Source: an uncultured SAR86 cluster bacterium
GTDB taxonomy: Bacteria > Pseudomonadota > Gammaproteobacteria > Magnimaribacterales > D2472
NCBI GenBank assembly: GCA_902515155.1
Contig: CABXTT010000007.1
Coordinates: 1 to 47,973 of the forward strand
Direction: 5' to 3'
Length of the DNA stretch: 47,973 nt
The notes below the pieces were generated by a model. It was not told the origin of the DNA. It was given only the letters and a program-made list of their open reading frames with translations, and searched no databases. The translations under genes and the position numbers were made by a program. Positions 33,502 to 41,774 of the stretch are shown one piece after another (position 1 is the stretch's first letter; the number at the start of each line of letters is the position of its first letter).

Positions 33502-33948
33502 TTAAAGCCATTTTCGAACACTTTTCTTGTAACTAGCAAACTCTTCACCAAAAAGTTTATCCATAACAATTTCTTCAGGCTTAATTTGAAATACTGAAAT
33601 ATATAACATAAAAAGTATTGTGAATAATATGCCACCTATTAGATTAAATATTAGGGTTAGTGCAAGCAAAATAAAAACCATACCTAAATACATTGGATTT
33701 CTAGAATATTGAAAAATACCAGTTACAACTAATGAAGAAGCTTTTTCTATATTAATTGGGTTAACAGTAGTATCTTGTTTTTTAAATGAACGAACTGCAG
33801 AAATTAGAATTGAAATTCCTATCAAGAAAGAAACAAGACCCATTGTGTTTAAAATATCGCTTTTGTAGATAGGGAAATAAGATTTTGAGAAGAAAATACA
33901 TAATCCAAAGAAAAGGGTAACTATTGGTGGCGGTATTTTATTATTCAT
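33502..33948 (-). CDS. Isoprenylcysteine/phospholipid methyltransferase family protein (ICMT/PEMT)
   Basis: Integral membrane methyltransferase-like protein of 148 aa. The start is ATG 33948, one base after the preceding hydrolase stop; the upstream TTG frame lies inside that gene. 'GIFQYSRNPMYLGMVFILLA' near residues 85-105 is the ICMT/PEMT signature (R-N-P-x-Y), and 'EEIVMDKLFGEEFASYKKSV' then 'RKWL' forms the SAM-contacting C-terminus. Bacterial members methylate lipids or small isoprenoids, and many are uncharacterised. It follows the membrane-anchored hydrolase in one leftward operon. Confidence 0.85.
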   Translation of the reverse strand: MNNKIPPPIVTLFFGLCIFFSKSYFPIYKSDILNTMGLVSFLIGISILISAVRSFKKQDTTVNPINIEKASSLVVTGIFQYSRNPMYLGMVFILLALTLIFNLIGGILFTILFMLYISVFQIKPEEIVMDKLFGEEFASYKKSVRKWL

Positions 33949-33949
33949 A

Positions 33950-34858
33950 TTATTTTTGTATATTATCAATAAATTCTTGAGCCACTTTTCTTTCTATACC
34001 AGTTGAAAAAAAATGACCACCAGAATATTTTTTTACTATTGGATTATTATAGTTTTTAATGGCCTCTTCAACTAGTTGTGAATCTATTTCTGTATCGTCT
34101 TCTGCATAGGCAAAATAGCTTGGAATGAAATTATTTCCTATAATCTTATGGTCATTAAGCCTATTACCCATAGCATTTCCTAAAAAGAATTTTTTAAAAA
34201 AATTTTCAGTTCCTTTTACCTTAAATTGTCCAATGTAGTGATCTATTAATTTCTTGCCCATTAAATCTTCATACTCTTCTATGCGTTCTAAAACACCAGG
34301 AACCAGGAATGCTCTAGATAATAAATCTCCATATAAAGGAACTTTTACTATAGAAAGCAGAGGTACATTTGCAGAATCAATAAGTGGAACCTGATAACCT
34401 ATAAAACTCACATTTTCTTGATTATTTGAGGCATATTTAGCAACAACTGCAGCGCCAAAAGAGACACCATATAAAATTACATCTTCAACTTCACAATGCT
34501 CAATTAGTTCTTTCAGTTGATTTTCCATAAGTTCAATACTTACGTTATCGTTCACTCTATCTGAATAACCTCTGCCATATTGATCGTAAGTGATAACTCT
34601 ATAGTTATTTTCAAGAAACACATTTACATATTCTTCATAAGCAAGTGATCCAAAAGTAGCACCATGTACTAAAACAATAACTTTATTATTTTTATCTCCA
34701 ATATCTTTATAGGAAGTTACACCATCGCTTAATCTAACTTCTTCATAGCCAGAATCTAATCGAAATTCATTTATATCAATATTCTCTCTGTTAAGAGCGA
34801 GATATAAGCAAGCTGGGATAACTATAAATATTAAGAGAAGGGATAAAATCCATTTCAT
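33950..34858 (-). CDS. Membrane-anchored alpha/beta hydrolase
   Basis: Serine hydrolase of 302 aa with an N-terminal anchor or signal helix ('WILSLLLIFIVIPACLYLAL'). 'VVLVHGATFGSLAYEEYV' is the oxyanion strand, 'TYDQYGRGYSDR' the next loop, 'LYGVSFGAAVVAKYA' the nucleophile elbow, 'AYAEDDTEIDS' the acid and 'YSGGHFFSTG' the His. I chose ATG 34858, with GGGTTGGA upstream, over TTG 34867. This ATG shares one base with the stop of the 46-aa ORF (TAATG), so translation is coupled. The active domain is probably periplasmic and the substrate is unknown. Confidence 0.83.
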   Translation of the reverse strand: MKWILSLLLIFIVIPACLYLALNRENIDINEFRLDSGYEEVRLSDGVTSYKDIGDKNNKVIVLVHGATFGSLAYEEYVNVFLENNYRVITYDQYGRGYSDRVNDNVSIELMENQLKELIEHCEVEDVILYGVSFGAAVVAKYASNNQENVSFIGYQVPLIDSANVPLLSIVKVPLYGDLLSRAFLVPGVLERIEEYEDLMGKKLIDHYIGQFKVKGTENFFKKFFLGNAMGNRLNDHKIIGNNFIPSYFAYAEDDTEIDSQLVEEAIKNYNNPIVKKYSGGHFFSTGIERKVAQEFIDNIQK

Positions 34859-34998
34859 TAAATCCAACCCTGCAATTTAGTAATCATTCCACCGATCACT
34901 CCTAATATAAATAATGTTTTGTTATCTATATCAAAACGAAATCCTTCAACTTTATCTTTTTTTTTGGAATCCAAAAATTCTTCGTAATCTTTACTCAT
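34858..34998 (-). CDS. Small protein with one membrane segment, 46 aa
   Basis: The frame begins with ATG and a charged stretch ('MSKDYEEFLDSKKKDKVEGF'), then a single moderately hydrophobic helix ('TLFILGVIGGMITKLQGWI'). Its TAA overlaps the hydrolase ATG (TAATG), and it sits 21 nt after the coiled-coil protein gene. Position in a tight leftward operon supports it. No family is recognised. Confidence 0.5.
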   Translation of the reverse strand: MSKDYEEFLDSKKKDKVEGFRFDIDNKTLFILGVIGGMITKLQGWI

Positions 34999-35019
34999 GA
35001 TTTTTTCTTTAATTTAGCT

Positions 35020-35256
35020 TCAATTCTTAATAACCTTTAAAGCATAACTTCTTAATCTTTCATTAACTGAATAATAGATGGGCTTACCGCCAAACTTACT
35101 TTCAGTTATTGCTTCAATACCAATTCTTTCTTTAATCATAAATATTTCAGCTTCAAGTGAATCTATTTTGTCATTCAGTTTATTGTTATCAATAATGTAT
35201 ACCGTAATGAATATTGCTAAACAAATATTAATTACAGTTTGCATATGTTCTTTCAT
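35020..35256 (-). CDS. Small membrane-anchored coiled-coil protein
   Basis: Protein of 78 aa with a membrane helix at about 8-23 ('VINICLAIFITVYIID'), a short coiled coil 'LNDKIDSLEAEIFMIKERIG' and a polar C-terminus. GGAGAGA lies 3-4 nt before the ATG. It appears to head a leftward operon with the 46-aa protein, the hydrolase and the ICMT-like gene. The function is unknown. Confidence 0.6.
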   Translation of the reverse strand: MKEHMQTVINICLAIFITVYIIDNNKLNDKIDSLEAEIFMIKERIGIEAITESKFGGKPIYYSVNERLRSYALKVIKN

Positions 35257-35410
35257 GATCTCTCCATTTTAAAAATATAATTTATTTTGACATAATCTAT
35301 GAAATAAAAAAATCGCAACCTTCGTTGGTTCGTTGTTAATATAAGAAGCTATGATTAAATATATCGAAAGAGATCTAAAATTTTTTCAATTTAGTCTCAC
35401 TCTTGGTTTT

Positions 35411-36178
35411 ATGAAAAAATTAATATCATTAGCAGTCTTATTTATTTTAATAGGGTGTTCAGAGTCTTATCTTGATTTAGAAGACAGAGTTAAGTTTCAG
35501 GCAGAAAAAAGCAGCTCTCAGATATCATTTTTGCAGATCAAAAGAGATGCTTATTATATTTTACAATGGAGTAAAGATGATGCGTTTCAAGATGAAATAA
35601 ATGAATTTAAAAAATTAGATTCTATTAGTCCACCTGAAAAAGGCAGTATTCTTTTCACAGGAAGTTCAAGTATAAGGTTCTGGAATTCTTTAGAGAAAGA
35701 TATGAAGCCACTAAAAGTGCTAAATCGTGGTTTTGGAGGCGCGCATATTTCACATGTCATTCATCATTTTAAAGATATTGTTGAGCCATATGATCCAAAA
35801 GCAATAGTATTTTTTTGTGGAACAAATGATTTAACTGCCTTAAAGTCTCCAGAAGAGACAATAGATGATTTTAAGAAATTTTTAAATCTTGCTAGAAAAA
35901 ATTTAAAAGATATAAAAGTTTATGTCATTGGAATAAAGCCATCTGTTTCAAGACTTTATTTAGACGAACAAGAAAAAACTTACAATAGCTCAATTAGTGC
36001 CTTAGCAAATGAGGATCCTTCCTTAGAATATATCGATGTTTGGAATTCAATGTTAAATAATGACGGAACAAGAATGTCAGAGCTATATATTGAAGATGGC
36101 CTTCATATGAATGAAAAAGGTTATGAGGTGTGGACTAAACTTGTTAGAGAAACTCTTGCTAAAGACTTTAATTTATAG
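35411..36178 (+). CDS. SGNH/GDSL hydrolase lipoprotein
   Basis: Lipoprotein esterase of 255 aa. Met at 35411 opens a clear lipoprotein signal ('MKKLISLAVLFILIGC'), so I reject the longer frame from 35351. The four SGNH blocks are visible: 'ILFTGSSSIRFW' (Ser nucleophile), 'VLNRGFGGAHIS' (Gly), 'VFFCGTNDLTA' (Asn) and 'DGLHMNEKGYEVW' (Asp, His). Substrates of this family include acylated sugars, lipids and thioesters. It would sit in the periplasm anchored to a membrane. Ser after the lipidated Cys is followed by Glu-Ser, so outer-membrane sorting is possible. Confidence 0.88.
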   Translation: MKKLISLAVLFILIGCSESYLDLEDRVKFQAEKSSSQISFLQIKRDAYYILQWSKDDAFQDEINEFKKLDSISPPEKGSILFTGSSSIRFWNSLEKDMKPLKVLNRGFGGAHISHVIHHFKDIVEPYDPKAIVFFCGTNDLTALKSPEETIDDFKKFLNLARKNLKDIKVYVIGIKPSVSRLYLDEQEKTYNSSISALANEDPSLEYIDVWNSMLNNDGTRMSELYIEDGLHMNEKGYEVWTKLVRETLAKDFNL

Positions 36179-36243
36179 ATTGAACTTTTAAAAAAGTAAT
36201 TTCGTTGAGTTGTAGAGATGTTTTAGGGGTTAAATCAAAGATA

Positions 36244-36271
36244 TTGCAATTAGCAACAAAGCCTATAGAAT
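36244..36271 (+). promoter_or_regulatory. Promoter for tRNA-Ser
   Basis: TTGCAA (36244-36249), a 16-nt spacer and TAGAAT (36266-36271). The -10 ends 15 nt before the mature tRNA 5' end, a reasonable distance for a short precursor leader. Confidence 0.45.
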
Positions 36272-36286
36272 AAGCGTTCAGACACA

Positions 36287-36378
36287 GGAGGGATGGCAGA
36301 GTCTGGTTTATTGTAACGGTCTTGAAAACCGTCGTGCCTTCATCGGCACCGTGGGTTCGAATCCCACTCCCTCCGCCA
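36287..36378 (+). tRNA. tRNA-Ser(UGA)
   Basis: A 92-nt class II tRNA. Acceptor GGAGGGA pairs with TCCCTCC, followed by discriminator G and an encoded CCA (36376-36378). The anticodon stem-loop is ACGGT-CTTGAAA-ACCGT with anticodon TGA at 36323-36325. A long variable arm forms GTGCC…GGCAC, and the T arm is GTGGG-TTCGAAT-CCCAC. UGA reads UCN serine codons. Confidence 0.97.
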
Positions 36379-36390
36379 TTTATTATTATT

Positions 36391-36804
36391 ATGAATAAAA
36401 ACTTAGATGATATTTTTAAAGAAGTTCCACCTTTTTTAGAGATTTTTGGATTTAGGGGAGCGTCTATAGCAGAAGATAAAAATTCTTTTACATGCATCTT
36501 TAATCCATCTACAGACCTCACTCATTCAAATGGAACCATTGTTCAAGGTGGTTTTGTTTCAGGAATGTTGGATTCTGCCATGGCACAATTTATTATTTTT
36601 CTCTCTGAGGGTAAAAGACTGCCTTTAACTCTTGATATGACAACAACATTTTTACTTCCATGTGAACCTAACAAAGAAATTGAGGCTGTAAGCACTATTA
36701 TTAAAAACGGTAAATCTATTGTTTTTACAGAAGCTAAATTATTTCAAGAAGGTAAGTTAATAGCCTTAGCATCTGCTAGTAACAAAATAATTAATCTCGA
36801 TTAA
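36391..36804 (+). CDS. PaaI-type hotdog thioesterase
   Basis: Acyl-CoA thioesterase-like protein of 137 aa with a single hotdog domain. 'NGTIVQGGFVSGMLDSAMAQ' near residues 46-65 matches the HGG-x-x-x-x-L-x-D motif with Gln in place of His, and 'LPLTLDMTTTFLLPC' and 'IEAVSTIIKNGKSIVFTEA' follow the usual strand order. It probably hydrolyses aromatic or medium-chain acyl-CoA. The true start is ATG 36391: the open frame extends back into the tRNA gene but cannot be translated there. It lies 12 nt after the tRNA. Confidence 0.85.
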   Translation: MNKNLDDIFKEVPPFLEIFGFRGASIAEDKNSFTCIFNPSTDLTHSNGTIVQGGFVSGMLDSAMAQFIIFLSEGKRLPLTLDMTTTFLLPCEPNKEIEAVSTIIKNGKSIVFTEAKLFQEGKLIALASASNKIINLD

Positions 36805-36858
36805 TCTGTTTTCACTCTTTTCATATATAATTTTTTATACTTAAATATAAAGACTTTT

Positions 36859-37956
36859 ATGGATCATCAAAAATTATATGAGTTTCTAGAACTTGTAAAA
36901 CCAAACATATCTTTTGATGATGATAACCATCCAATTGAACCTGATTATTCTGATTTAAATAATTGGGTTGCTTTGCCAGAAATAGATGGACCACAATTTT
37001 ATTTGCCTGATGATTCTTGCAGTCTTTCTAAAAATAATAATGATGTCGATGTTTTTTATATTCATCCCACAGGTTTTTATGAAAAGACATGGAATTCTAA
37101 TATGGATAAAACCAGTTCTGCTTTCGAAAGAACTGAGATTATGTTGGGTAATCAGGCAAGTGTTTTTAATGATAGTTGTAATATATATGCACCTGAATAT
37201 AGGCAAGCTACCTATTACTCATTTTTTGCTAACGATGGTAATGGTACCAAGGCACTCGATTTAGCGTATACAGATGTTGTGAAGTCATTCAATTACTTTA
37301 TTGAAAACTTTAATAAAGATAGGCCTTTTATAATCATGGGTCATAGTCAAGGAGCAATTCATGCTCATAGATTAATTTGTAATGAAATACAGGGCACTGA
37401 CTTACAAAAAAGAATGGTGTGCGCATATGCAATTGGTTACATAATCCCCGAGATTTTATATGATAATGTATTCCCATTAATTCCACCCTCACAGAATCCA
37501 AACGATACAAATTGTATAATTTCATGGTCAACAGTTGTTGAAGGAGTAAAAAGAAGTAGAGAGAGAACAGTTTTTTGGCAACCATCAGGATGGTCAGTTC
37601 AACCAATGAAGCAAAAAATTGTTGCTACTAATCCATTTTCTTGGACTAACGACTCAACTTGGCATATGGCAAATAATTTTAGTAAATCTATTATTAATAA
37701 ATCACCTGATTACAATTTTGCTGATGTTCTTCAACTTAATTATTTAGGATCAAAAAAAAGTATAGGATTAACTCGCTTACAGAATCTTAGTGCATCGTTA
37801 AATAGTGAAAGTGGTTTGGTTGAAACGAAAGGGCCATTAATTGATAATATGAAAAAAATGGCAGGATTTACAGGAGATCTTCATAGTTTTGATGTTATGT
37901 TGTTCTGGGGCTCAATGCGTGAGAATATTCATAATAGAATTAATGCGTTCTTATAA
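36859..37956 (+). CDS. DUF3089 alpha/beta hydrolase
   Basis: Protein of 365 aa in the lysophospholipase-like DUF3089 family. 'VDVFYIHPTGFYEKTWN' near 60-77, 'YAPEYRQATYYSFF' near 112-125, 'IIMGHSQGAIHAHRL' (nucleophile Ser) and 'NPNDTNCIISWSTV' are the family's usual blocks. The C-terminal 'GDLHSFDVMLFWGSMRENI' carries the His. No signal peptide is seen. Activity is assumed, not proved, for the family. TATAAA lies 7 nt before the ATG and no Shine-Dalgarno site is visible. It overlaps the next hydrolase by 14 nt. Confidence 0.82.
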   Translation: MDHQKLYEFLELVKPNISFDDDNHPIEPDYSDLNNWVALPEIDGPQFYLPDDSCSLSKNNNDVDVFYIHPTGFYEKTWNSNMDKTSSAFERTEIMLGNQASVFNDSCNIYAPEYRQATYYSFFANDGNGTKALDLAYTDVVKSFNYFIENFNKDRPFIIMGHSQGAIHAHRLICNEIQGTDLQKRMVCAYAIGYIIPEILYDNVFPLIPPSQNPNDTNCIISWSTVVEGVKRSRERTVFWQPSGWSVQPMKQKIVATNPFSWTNDSTWHMANNFSKSIINKSPDYNFADVLQLNYLGSKKSIGLTRLQNLSASLNSESGLVETKGPLIDNMKKMAGFTGDLHSFDVMLFWGSMRENIHNRINAFL

Positions 37957-38923
37957 TTTTTTAATAGTAATACTTATGTCTGCTTCAATAGAATTATCCT
38001 CATTTACTGAAAACACTGTAGCTAACGGTGATGTAGATATATATTATCGAGATTATGGTCCATCTGATGGGGATCCAATATTACTAGTACAAGGTCTTGG
38101 AGGTCAGCTTATTAACTGGCCTGAACATTTAATCGATTTTTTAATAGATAATAATTTTAGGCCAATTGTTTTTGATAACCGCGACACAGGTAAATCTTCT
38201 AGAATAGATGATAGCCGTTTTTCAGAAGGTAATAGAGCTAAAACAATTAATACTACTTATCTAAGATATTTTTTAAGATTGCCAATAAGATCTTCTTACA
38301 GCTTGGATGATATGGCTAATGACTCAATTTTAATTCTTGATCAATTAAAAATTGATAAAGCTCATTTACTGGGAATATCAATGGGTGGAATGATTGCTCA
38401 AATAATTGCTGCAAACCATCCTGATAGAATTAAAACTTTTACATTAATCTCATCTTCAACAGCAGTGCCAAGTCCTTTTAATGGACCAACAAGATCCGTT
38501 AGAAAACTATTAATGAAAAGATCAAATAATCCTCAATCAAGTGTTGATGAAAGAATAGATAGGAGTAAGAAGATTTTTGCTCTTATTGGTTTGGAGGGTT
38601 ATGACCTTGAAACAGAGGAATTTTATAATCAATCTGTTAAGTCTATAGAGAGGTCTGGTCCTGATGATACTGGTTTTAGTAGACAGATAATGGCTATATT
38701 GGCATCTAAAAATAGAATAAAAAAAGTTAAGACAATTCAAGCAGATACACTAATTATTCATGGAAAAGAAGATCCACTCATCAAGGTAAAAAATGCATAC
38801 AAAGCGAAAAAACTTATTAAAGATAGTAAATTAGTCATTATTCCTGAAATGAGACACTTAATAGAACCTCCGGTATTCAATCAATTTAAACAAGAGCTAC
38901 TTCTTCATCTCAAGGACTCATAG
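37943..38923 (+). CDS. Secreted alpha/beta hydrolase
   Basis: Serine hydrolase of 326 aa. I take ATG 37943, which begins a signal-like segment 'MRSYNFLIVILMSASIELSS'; the longer frame from 37889 is only a shadow over DUF3089. 'ILLVQGLGGQLINWPEHL' is the oxyanion strand, 'FDNRDTGKSSRID' the next loop, 'LLGISMGGMIAQIIAANHPD' the nucleophile elbow, 'IIHGKEDPLIKV' the acid and 'PEMRHLIEPP' the His. It resembles aclacinomycin-methylesterase/haloperoxidase-like Abhydrolase_1 proteins. It is coupled to DUF3089 (14-nt overlap) and to the GPH transporter (TAG-ATG). Confidence 0.83.
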   Translation: MRSYNFLIVILMSASIELSSFTENTVANGDVDIYYRDYGPSDGDPILLVQGLGGQLINWPEHLIDFLIDNNFRPIVFDNRDTGKSSRIDDSRFSEGNRAKTINTTYLRYFLRLPIRSSYSLDDMANDSILILDQLKIDKAHLLGISMGGMIAQIIAANHPDRIKTFTLISSSTAVPSPFNGPTRSVRKLLMKRSNNPQSSVDERIDRSKKIFALIGLEGYDLETEEFYNQSVKSIERSGPDDTGFSRQIMAILASKNRIKKVKTIQADTLIIHGKEDPLIKVKNAYKAKKLIKDSKLVIIPEMRHLIEPPVFNQFKQELLLHLKDS

Positions 38924-40318
38924 ATGCTTACAAATACCTTCAAAGCTAATTATTCAGTTGGCGCTATAGCCAATGGTATTAAAACTGATACATTTACTTT
39001 TTTTCTACTTTTTTTTTATTCTAGAGTAATTGGTTTAGATCCTTTATTAGCATCATTAGCAATAGGCCTTGCGCTAATAATAGATTCGTTTACTGACCCT
39101 TTAATGGGCACAATTTCTGATAGAACTAACAGTAAATATGGAAGAAGGCATCCCTTTATGTTTGTCTCGTTTCTACCAATAGCAATTTTTTACATATTAC
39201 TTTTCACACCAAAGCCAGATTGGGATTTGTCTCAAACACAACTATTTTGGTGGATGTTTATTTCTGCTTCAATGACAAGAATTGGAATGACATTGTTTGA
39301 AGTACCTCATCGTTCATTTGGAGCTGAGATAACTAAAGATTACATAGAGAGAACTAAACTATTCTCATGGAGAGAAATGTTTGCTTGGACTGCAGGGATA
39401 TCTAATGCTTTTCTTGCCTATAATGTTTTTTTTAAATCAACTCCAGAATACTCATATGGACAGCTAAATCCAGATGCATATTTTCCTCTTGCTCTAACTG
39501 GTGCCTCAGTTATGGTTCTCAGCGTACTTTATTCGACTATATCAACTAGAAAGGAAATACATAATTTATCTAAATGGTCTGGTTCAATATCACTATCACA
39601 AATTTTTACTGAATTAAAAATCGCCATATCTAATAAATCATTTATTTTATTCTTTTTAGGAAGTCTTACTCTTTCTATTTCATGGGGATTGCTTAATAGT
39701 CTTACTTTATTTATTAATACAGATTTCTGGGGTTTAAAAGGGAGTCAAATTGGTATTTTTCTATATATATATTTTGGAGCAGCATTTCTAGCTTTTTATA
39801 TTACTCCAAAGCTTGTCTCAAAAATTGGTAAAAGAAATTTTGTATTATTTTGTGTATTTGGAGTGGCTATTGCATCCCCAGTTGCATTTATTTCTTACAA
39901 TTTAGGTCTAACTCCTGAAAAAGGAACTACTTCACTTGTTTTATTTTTATGTTTCCCATTAGTGTTTATATCTACCTTTAGTATTGCTGGAAATATGACA
40001 CGTGATGCAATGATTGGAGATATTGCTGATGAAGTAGACTTGCAAAGTGGTAAAAGGCAAGAGGGAGTCTTATATTCAGCTGTTTCATTTGTTCAAAAAG
40101 TAAATACTGCAATTGGAGCTATAACTGGTGGATTAACATTATGGGTTCTAAATATTACTAAGGAAACACCCACATATGATCAAGCCTACACGCTATTTTT
40201 TGTTCAAGGTGTAATTGGCCCAATTTTGTTAATAATACCAATCATATTCTTTTATTTTTATTCATTAGATATCAATAAACATAAAGAAATATTGAGAGCA
40301 CTTAAAGAGCGGGTTTAA
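38924..40318 (+). CDS. GPH-family (MFS_2) cation symporter
   Basis: Twelve-helix inner-membrane carrier of 464 aa in the glycoside-pentoside-hexuronide:cation family. 'YSVGAIANGIKTDTFTFFLL' opens the protein, and 'DSFTDPLMGTISDRTNSKYG' followed by RRHPF is the family's diagnostic loop. 'MIGDIADEVDLQSGKRQEG' in the C-terminal half is also typical. Likely cargo is a glycoside or, given the hydrolases upstream, an organic acid or lipid-derived product. Its ATG directly follows the hydrolase TAG, so DUF3089, hydrolase and carrier form one operon. Confidence 0.88.
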   Translation: MLTNTFKANYSVGAIANGIKTDTFTFFLLFFYSRVIGLDPLLASLAIGLALIIDSFTDPLMGTISDRTNSKYGRRHPFMFVSFLPIAIFYILLFTPKPDWDLSQTQLFWWMFISASMTRIGMTLFEVPHRSFGAEITKDYIERTKLFSWREMFAWTAGISNAFLAYNVFFKSTPEYSYGQLNPDAYFPLALTGASVMVLSVLYSTISTRKEIHNLSKWSGSISLSQIFTELKIAISNKSFILFFLGSLTLSISWGLLNSLTLFINTDFWGLKGSQIGIFLYIYFGAAFLAFYITPKLVSKIGKRNFVLFCVFGVAIASPVAFISYNLGLTPEKGTTSLVLFLCFPLVFISTFSIAGNMTRDAMIGDIADEVDLQSGKRQEGVLYSAVSFVQKVNTAIGAITGGLTLWVLNITKETPTYDQAYTLFFVQGVIGPILLIIPIIFFYFYSLDINKHKEILRALKERV

Positions 40319-40322
40319 ATCA

Positions 40323-41741
40323 TTAAACAAGAATTTCTATTGATTTTGAAATTCTTTTCCATAAAGCCTTTTCAGCTGTACTTGGATCACTTGATACATT
40401 ATTTATAAAGTGAATTAATAACTCATCTAATGAATTTAAGTCATTAGATGTTTTATTAAACTTATTTGTAAGCATTTCCATTTGAATAGATTGCCTTAAA
40501 TCAATATCTTTCTTAAGAGAGTCAAGATTAGCAAGAGATTCTAATTTTACGCATGAATATCTGAGCTTTTCTGTATTTGATTTTTCTAAAGGCTCTTTAT
40601 TTAATTTATTTTTTATAGATGAAGGAAGATCATTATTATCTAAATCATTCTTAACAAAAGACTCTAATAGAGATACATATGAATTAATTTTTGTTTCTTT
40701 TTGCTTGATTTGTAATTCAGATTTTTTTGATTTTATTAGTTTCTTTATAGATTCGTATTCTTTTGATTTATTTATATTTTTTAGCTCATTTAAATTATTA
40801 CTAGCATCATAAATTGATATTTCATCAGATTTTAGATTTGTTAATATTTCTTGTGCTTTTTCTAACTCACCATCAATAATTTCTTTTTTAACATTAAAAA
40901 ACCTATCTGCACTTTTATTAAATGTTTCCCAAAGTTTATTATCTAGTTTTCTTCCAGCTGACCCAGCTTTCTTCCATTCGTTTTTAAGATCATTAAATTG
41001 TTTAATACAAATATCATTATCTTCATTTGAAATGGCATCAACTTTAGCTATTAAAGACTCTTTTGCACTAACTACTAATTGCTCTTGTTTTTTTATCTGA
41101 TCATTAATAGGCTTCTTTGCTTCGAAATATAATTTTTTTAACTTATTTAAATCTTTATCTAAAACAGGAGCAAATTGTTGCCATTTATCAAAAGTATCTC
41201 TTAAATAAAAAATAAGTGTTTTTGCATCAGGCCATTTTTTTGAATTATTCTCAACATAGCTGTCAATTTTATGAATTATTTTTATTCTTTCCTTTGCATT
41301 ATTAATTTTAATATCCTTTAGTTCATCAAAGTATTCACCACAAGGCTCCCAGGCCTTGTTGGTAAGTTCATTAAACTTCGTCCATTGATCTCTTGATGCT
41401 GGTCTACTAGACAAATCCAGTAATTGCCATTTAGTTTGGATATCATGAATTAAATGAGCTTGTTTCTTTAGCTCTTTAAGAGGGCTGTCGATAATATTAG
41501 ATATCTCTTTAATCAATTCATCTCGTTTAGGATTTGTAGCAAACGATGACATCTCATCAAAATATCTAGATTGACCAATAGCAAAATTTAGTTTGTGCCT
41601 TAATTTATTAGGAACTTTATTAAACGTTTTAGTTTTAGAGATGACGTCTCTTACTTTTTTTTGAGCAATCTTAATAGAACCATCTGAAAATAATTTCTCA
41701 GCTTCTTCTAACTGCTTAAATAAATCTTGACTAGTTTCCAC
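40323..41741 (-). CDS. DUF349 repeat protein
   Basis: Highly charged, helical cytosolic protein of 472 aa. DUF349-type units recur: 'WTKFNELTNKAWEPCGEYFD', 'WQQFAPVLDKDLNKLKKLYF' and 'LKNEWKKAGSAGRKLDNKLW' then ETFNKSADRFF, each with the W…F pattern of that repeat. The function is unknown. The start codon is GTG (41741-41739) with AAGAGA upstream. It is divergent from trpS with 33 nt between and convergent with the GPH gene with 4 nt between. Confidence 0.82.
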   Translation of the reverse strand: METSQDLFKQLEEAEKLFSDGSIKIAQKKVRDVISKTKTFNKVPNKLRHKLNFAIGQSRYFDEMSSFATNPKRDELIKEISNIIDSPLKELKKQAHLIHDIQTKWQLLDLSSRPASRDQWTKFNELTNKAWEPCGEYFDELKDIKINNAKERIKIIHKIDSYVENNSKKWPDAKTLIFYLRDTFDKWQQFAPVLDKDLNKLKKLYFEAKKPINDQIKKQEQLVVSAKESLIAKVDAISNEDNDICIKQFNDLKNEWKKAGSAGRKLDNKLWETFNKSADRFFNVKKEIIDGELEKAQEILTNLKSDEISIYDASNNLNELKNINKSKEYESIKKLIKSKKSELQIKQKETKINSYVSLLESFVKNDLDNNDLPSSIKNKLNKEPLEKSNTEKLRYSCVKLESLANLDSLKKDIDLRQSIQMEMLTNKFNKTSNDLNSLDELLIHFINNVSSDPSTAEKALWKRISKSIEILV

Positions 41742-41774
41742 AATATTCTCTTTTGATGTTTATAATTATAACAA

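Noticed and set aside
36287-36378. tRNA-Ser as an integration (att) site
   Set aside because: No direct repeat of the tRNA 3' end and no integrase is seen nearby in the window.
36322-36390. N-terminal extension of the thioesterase frame into the tRNA
   Set aside because: It would start in the anticodon stem; the hotdog protein begins naturally at ATG 36391.
36168-36521. Minus-strand ORF of 117 aa containing 'GGGSGIRTHG' across the tRNA-Ser gene
   Set aside because: It is the antisense of a tRNA; the SGIRTHG string is a known artefact of reading tRNA-Ser backwards. It also lies opposite the thioesterase gene.
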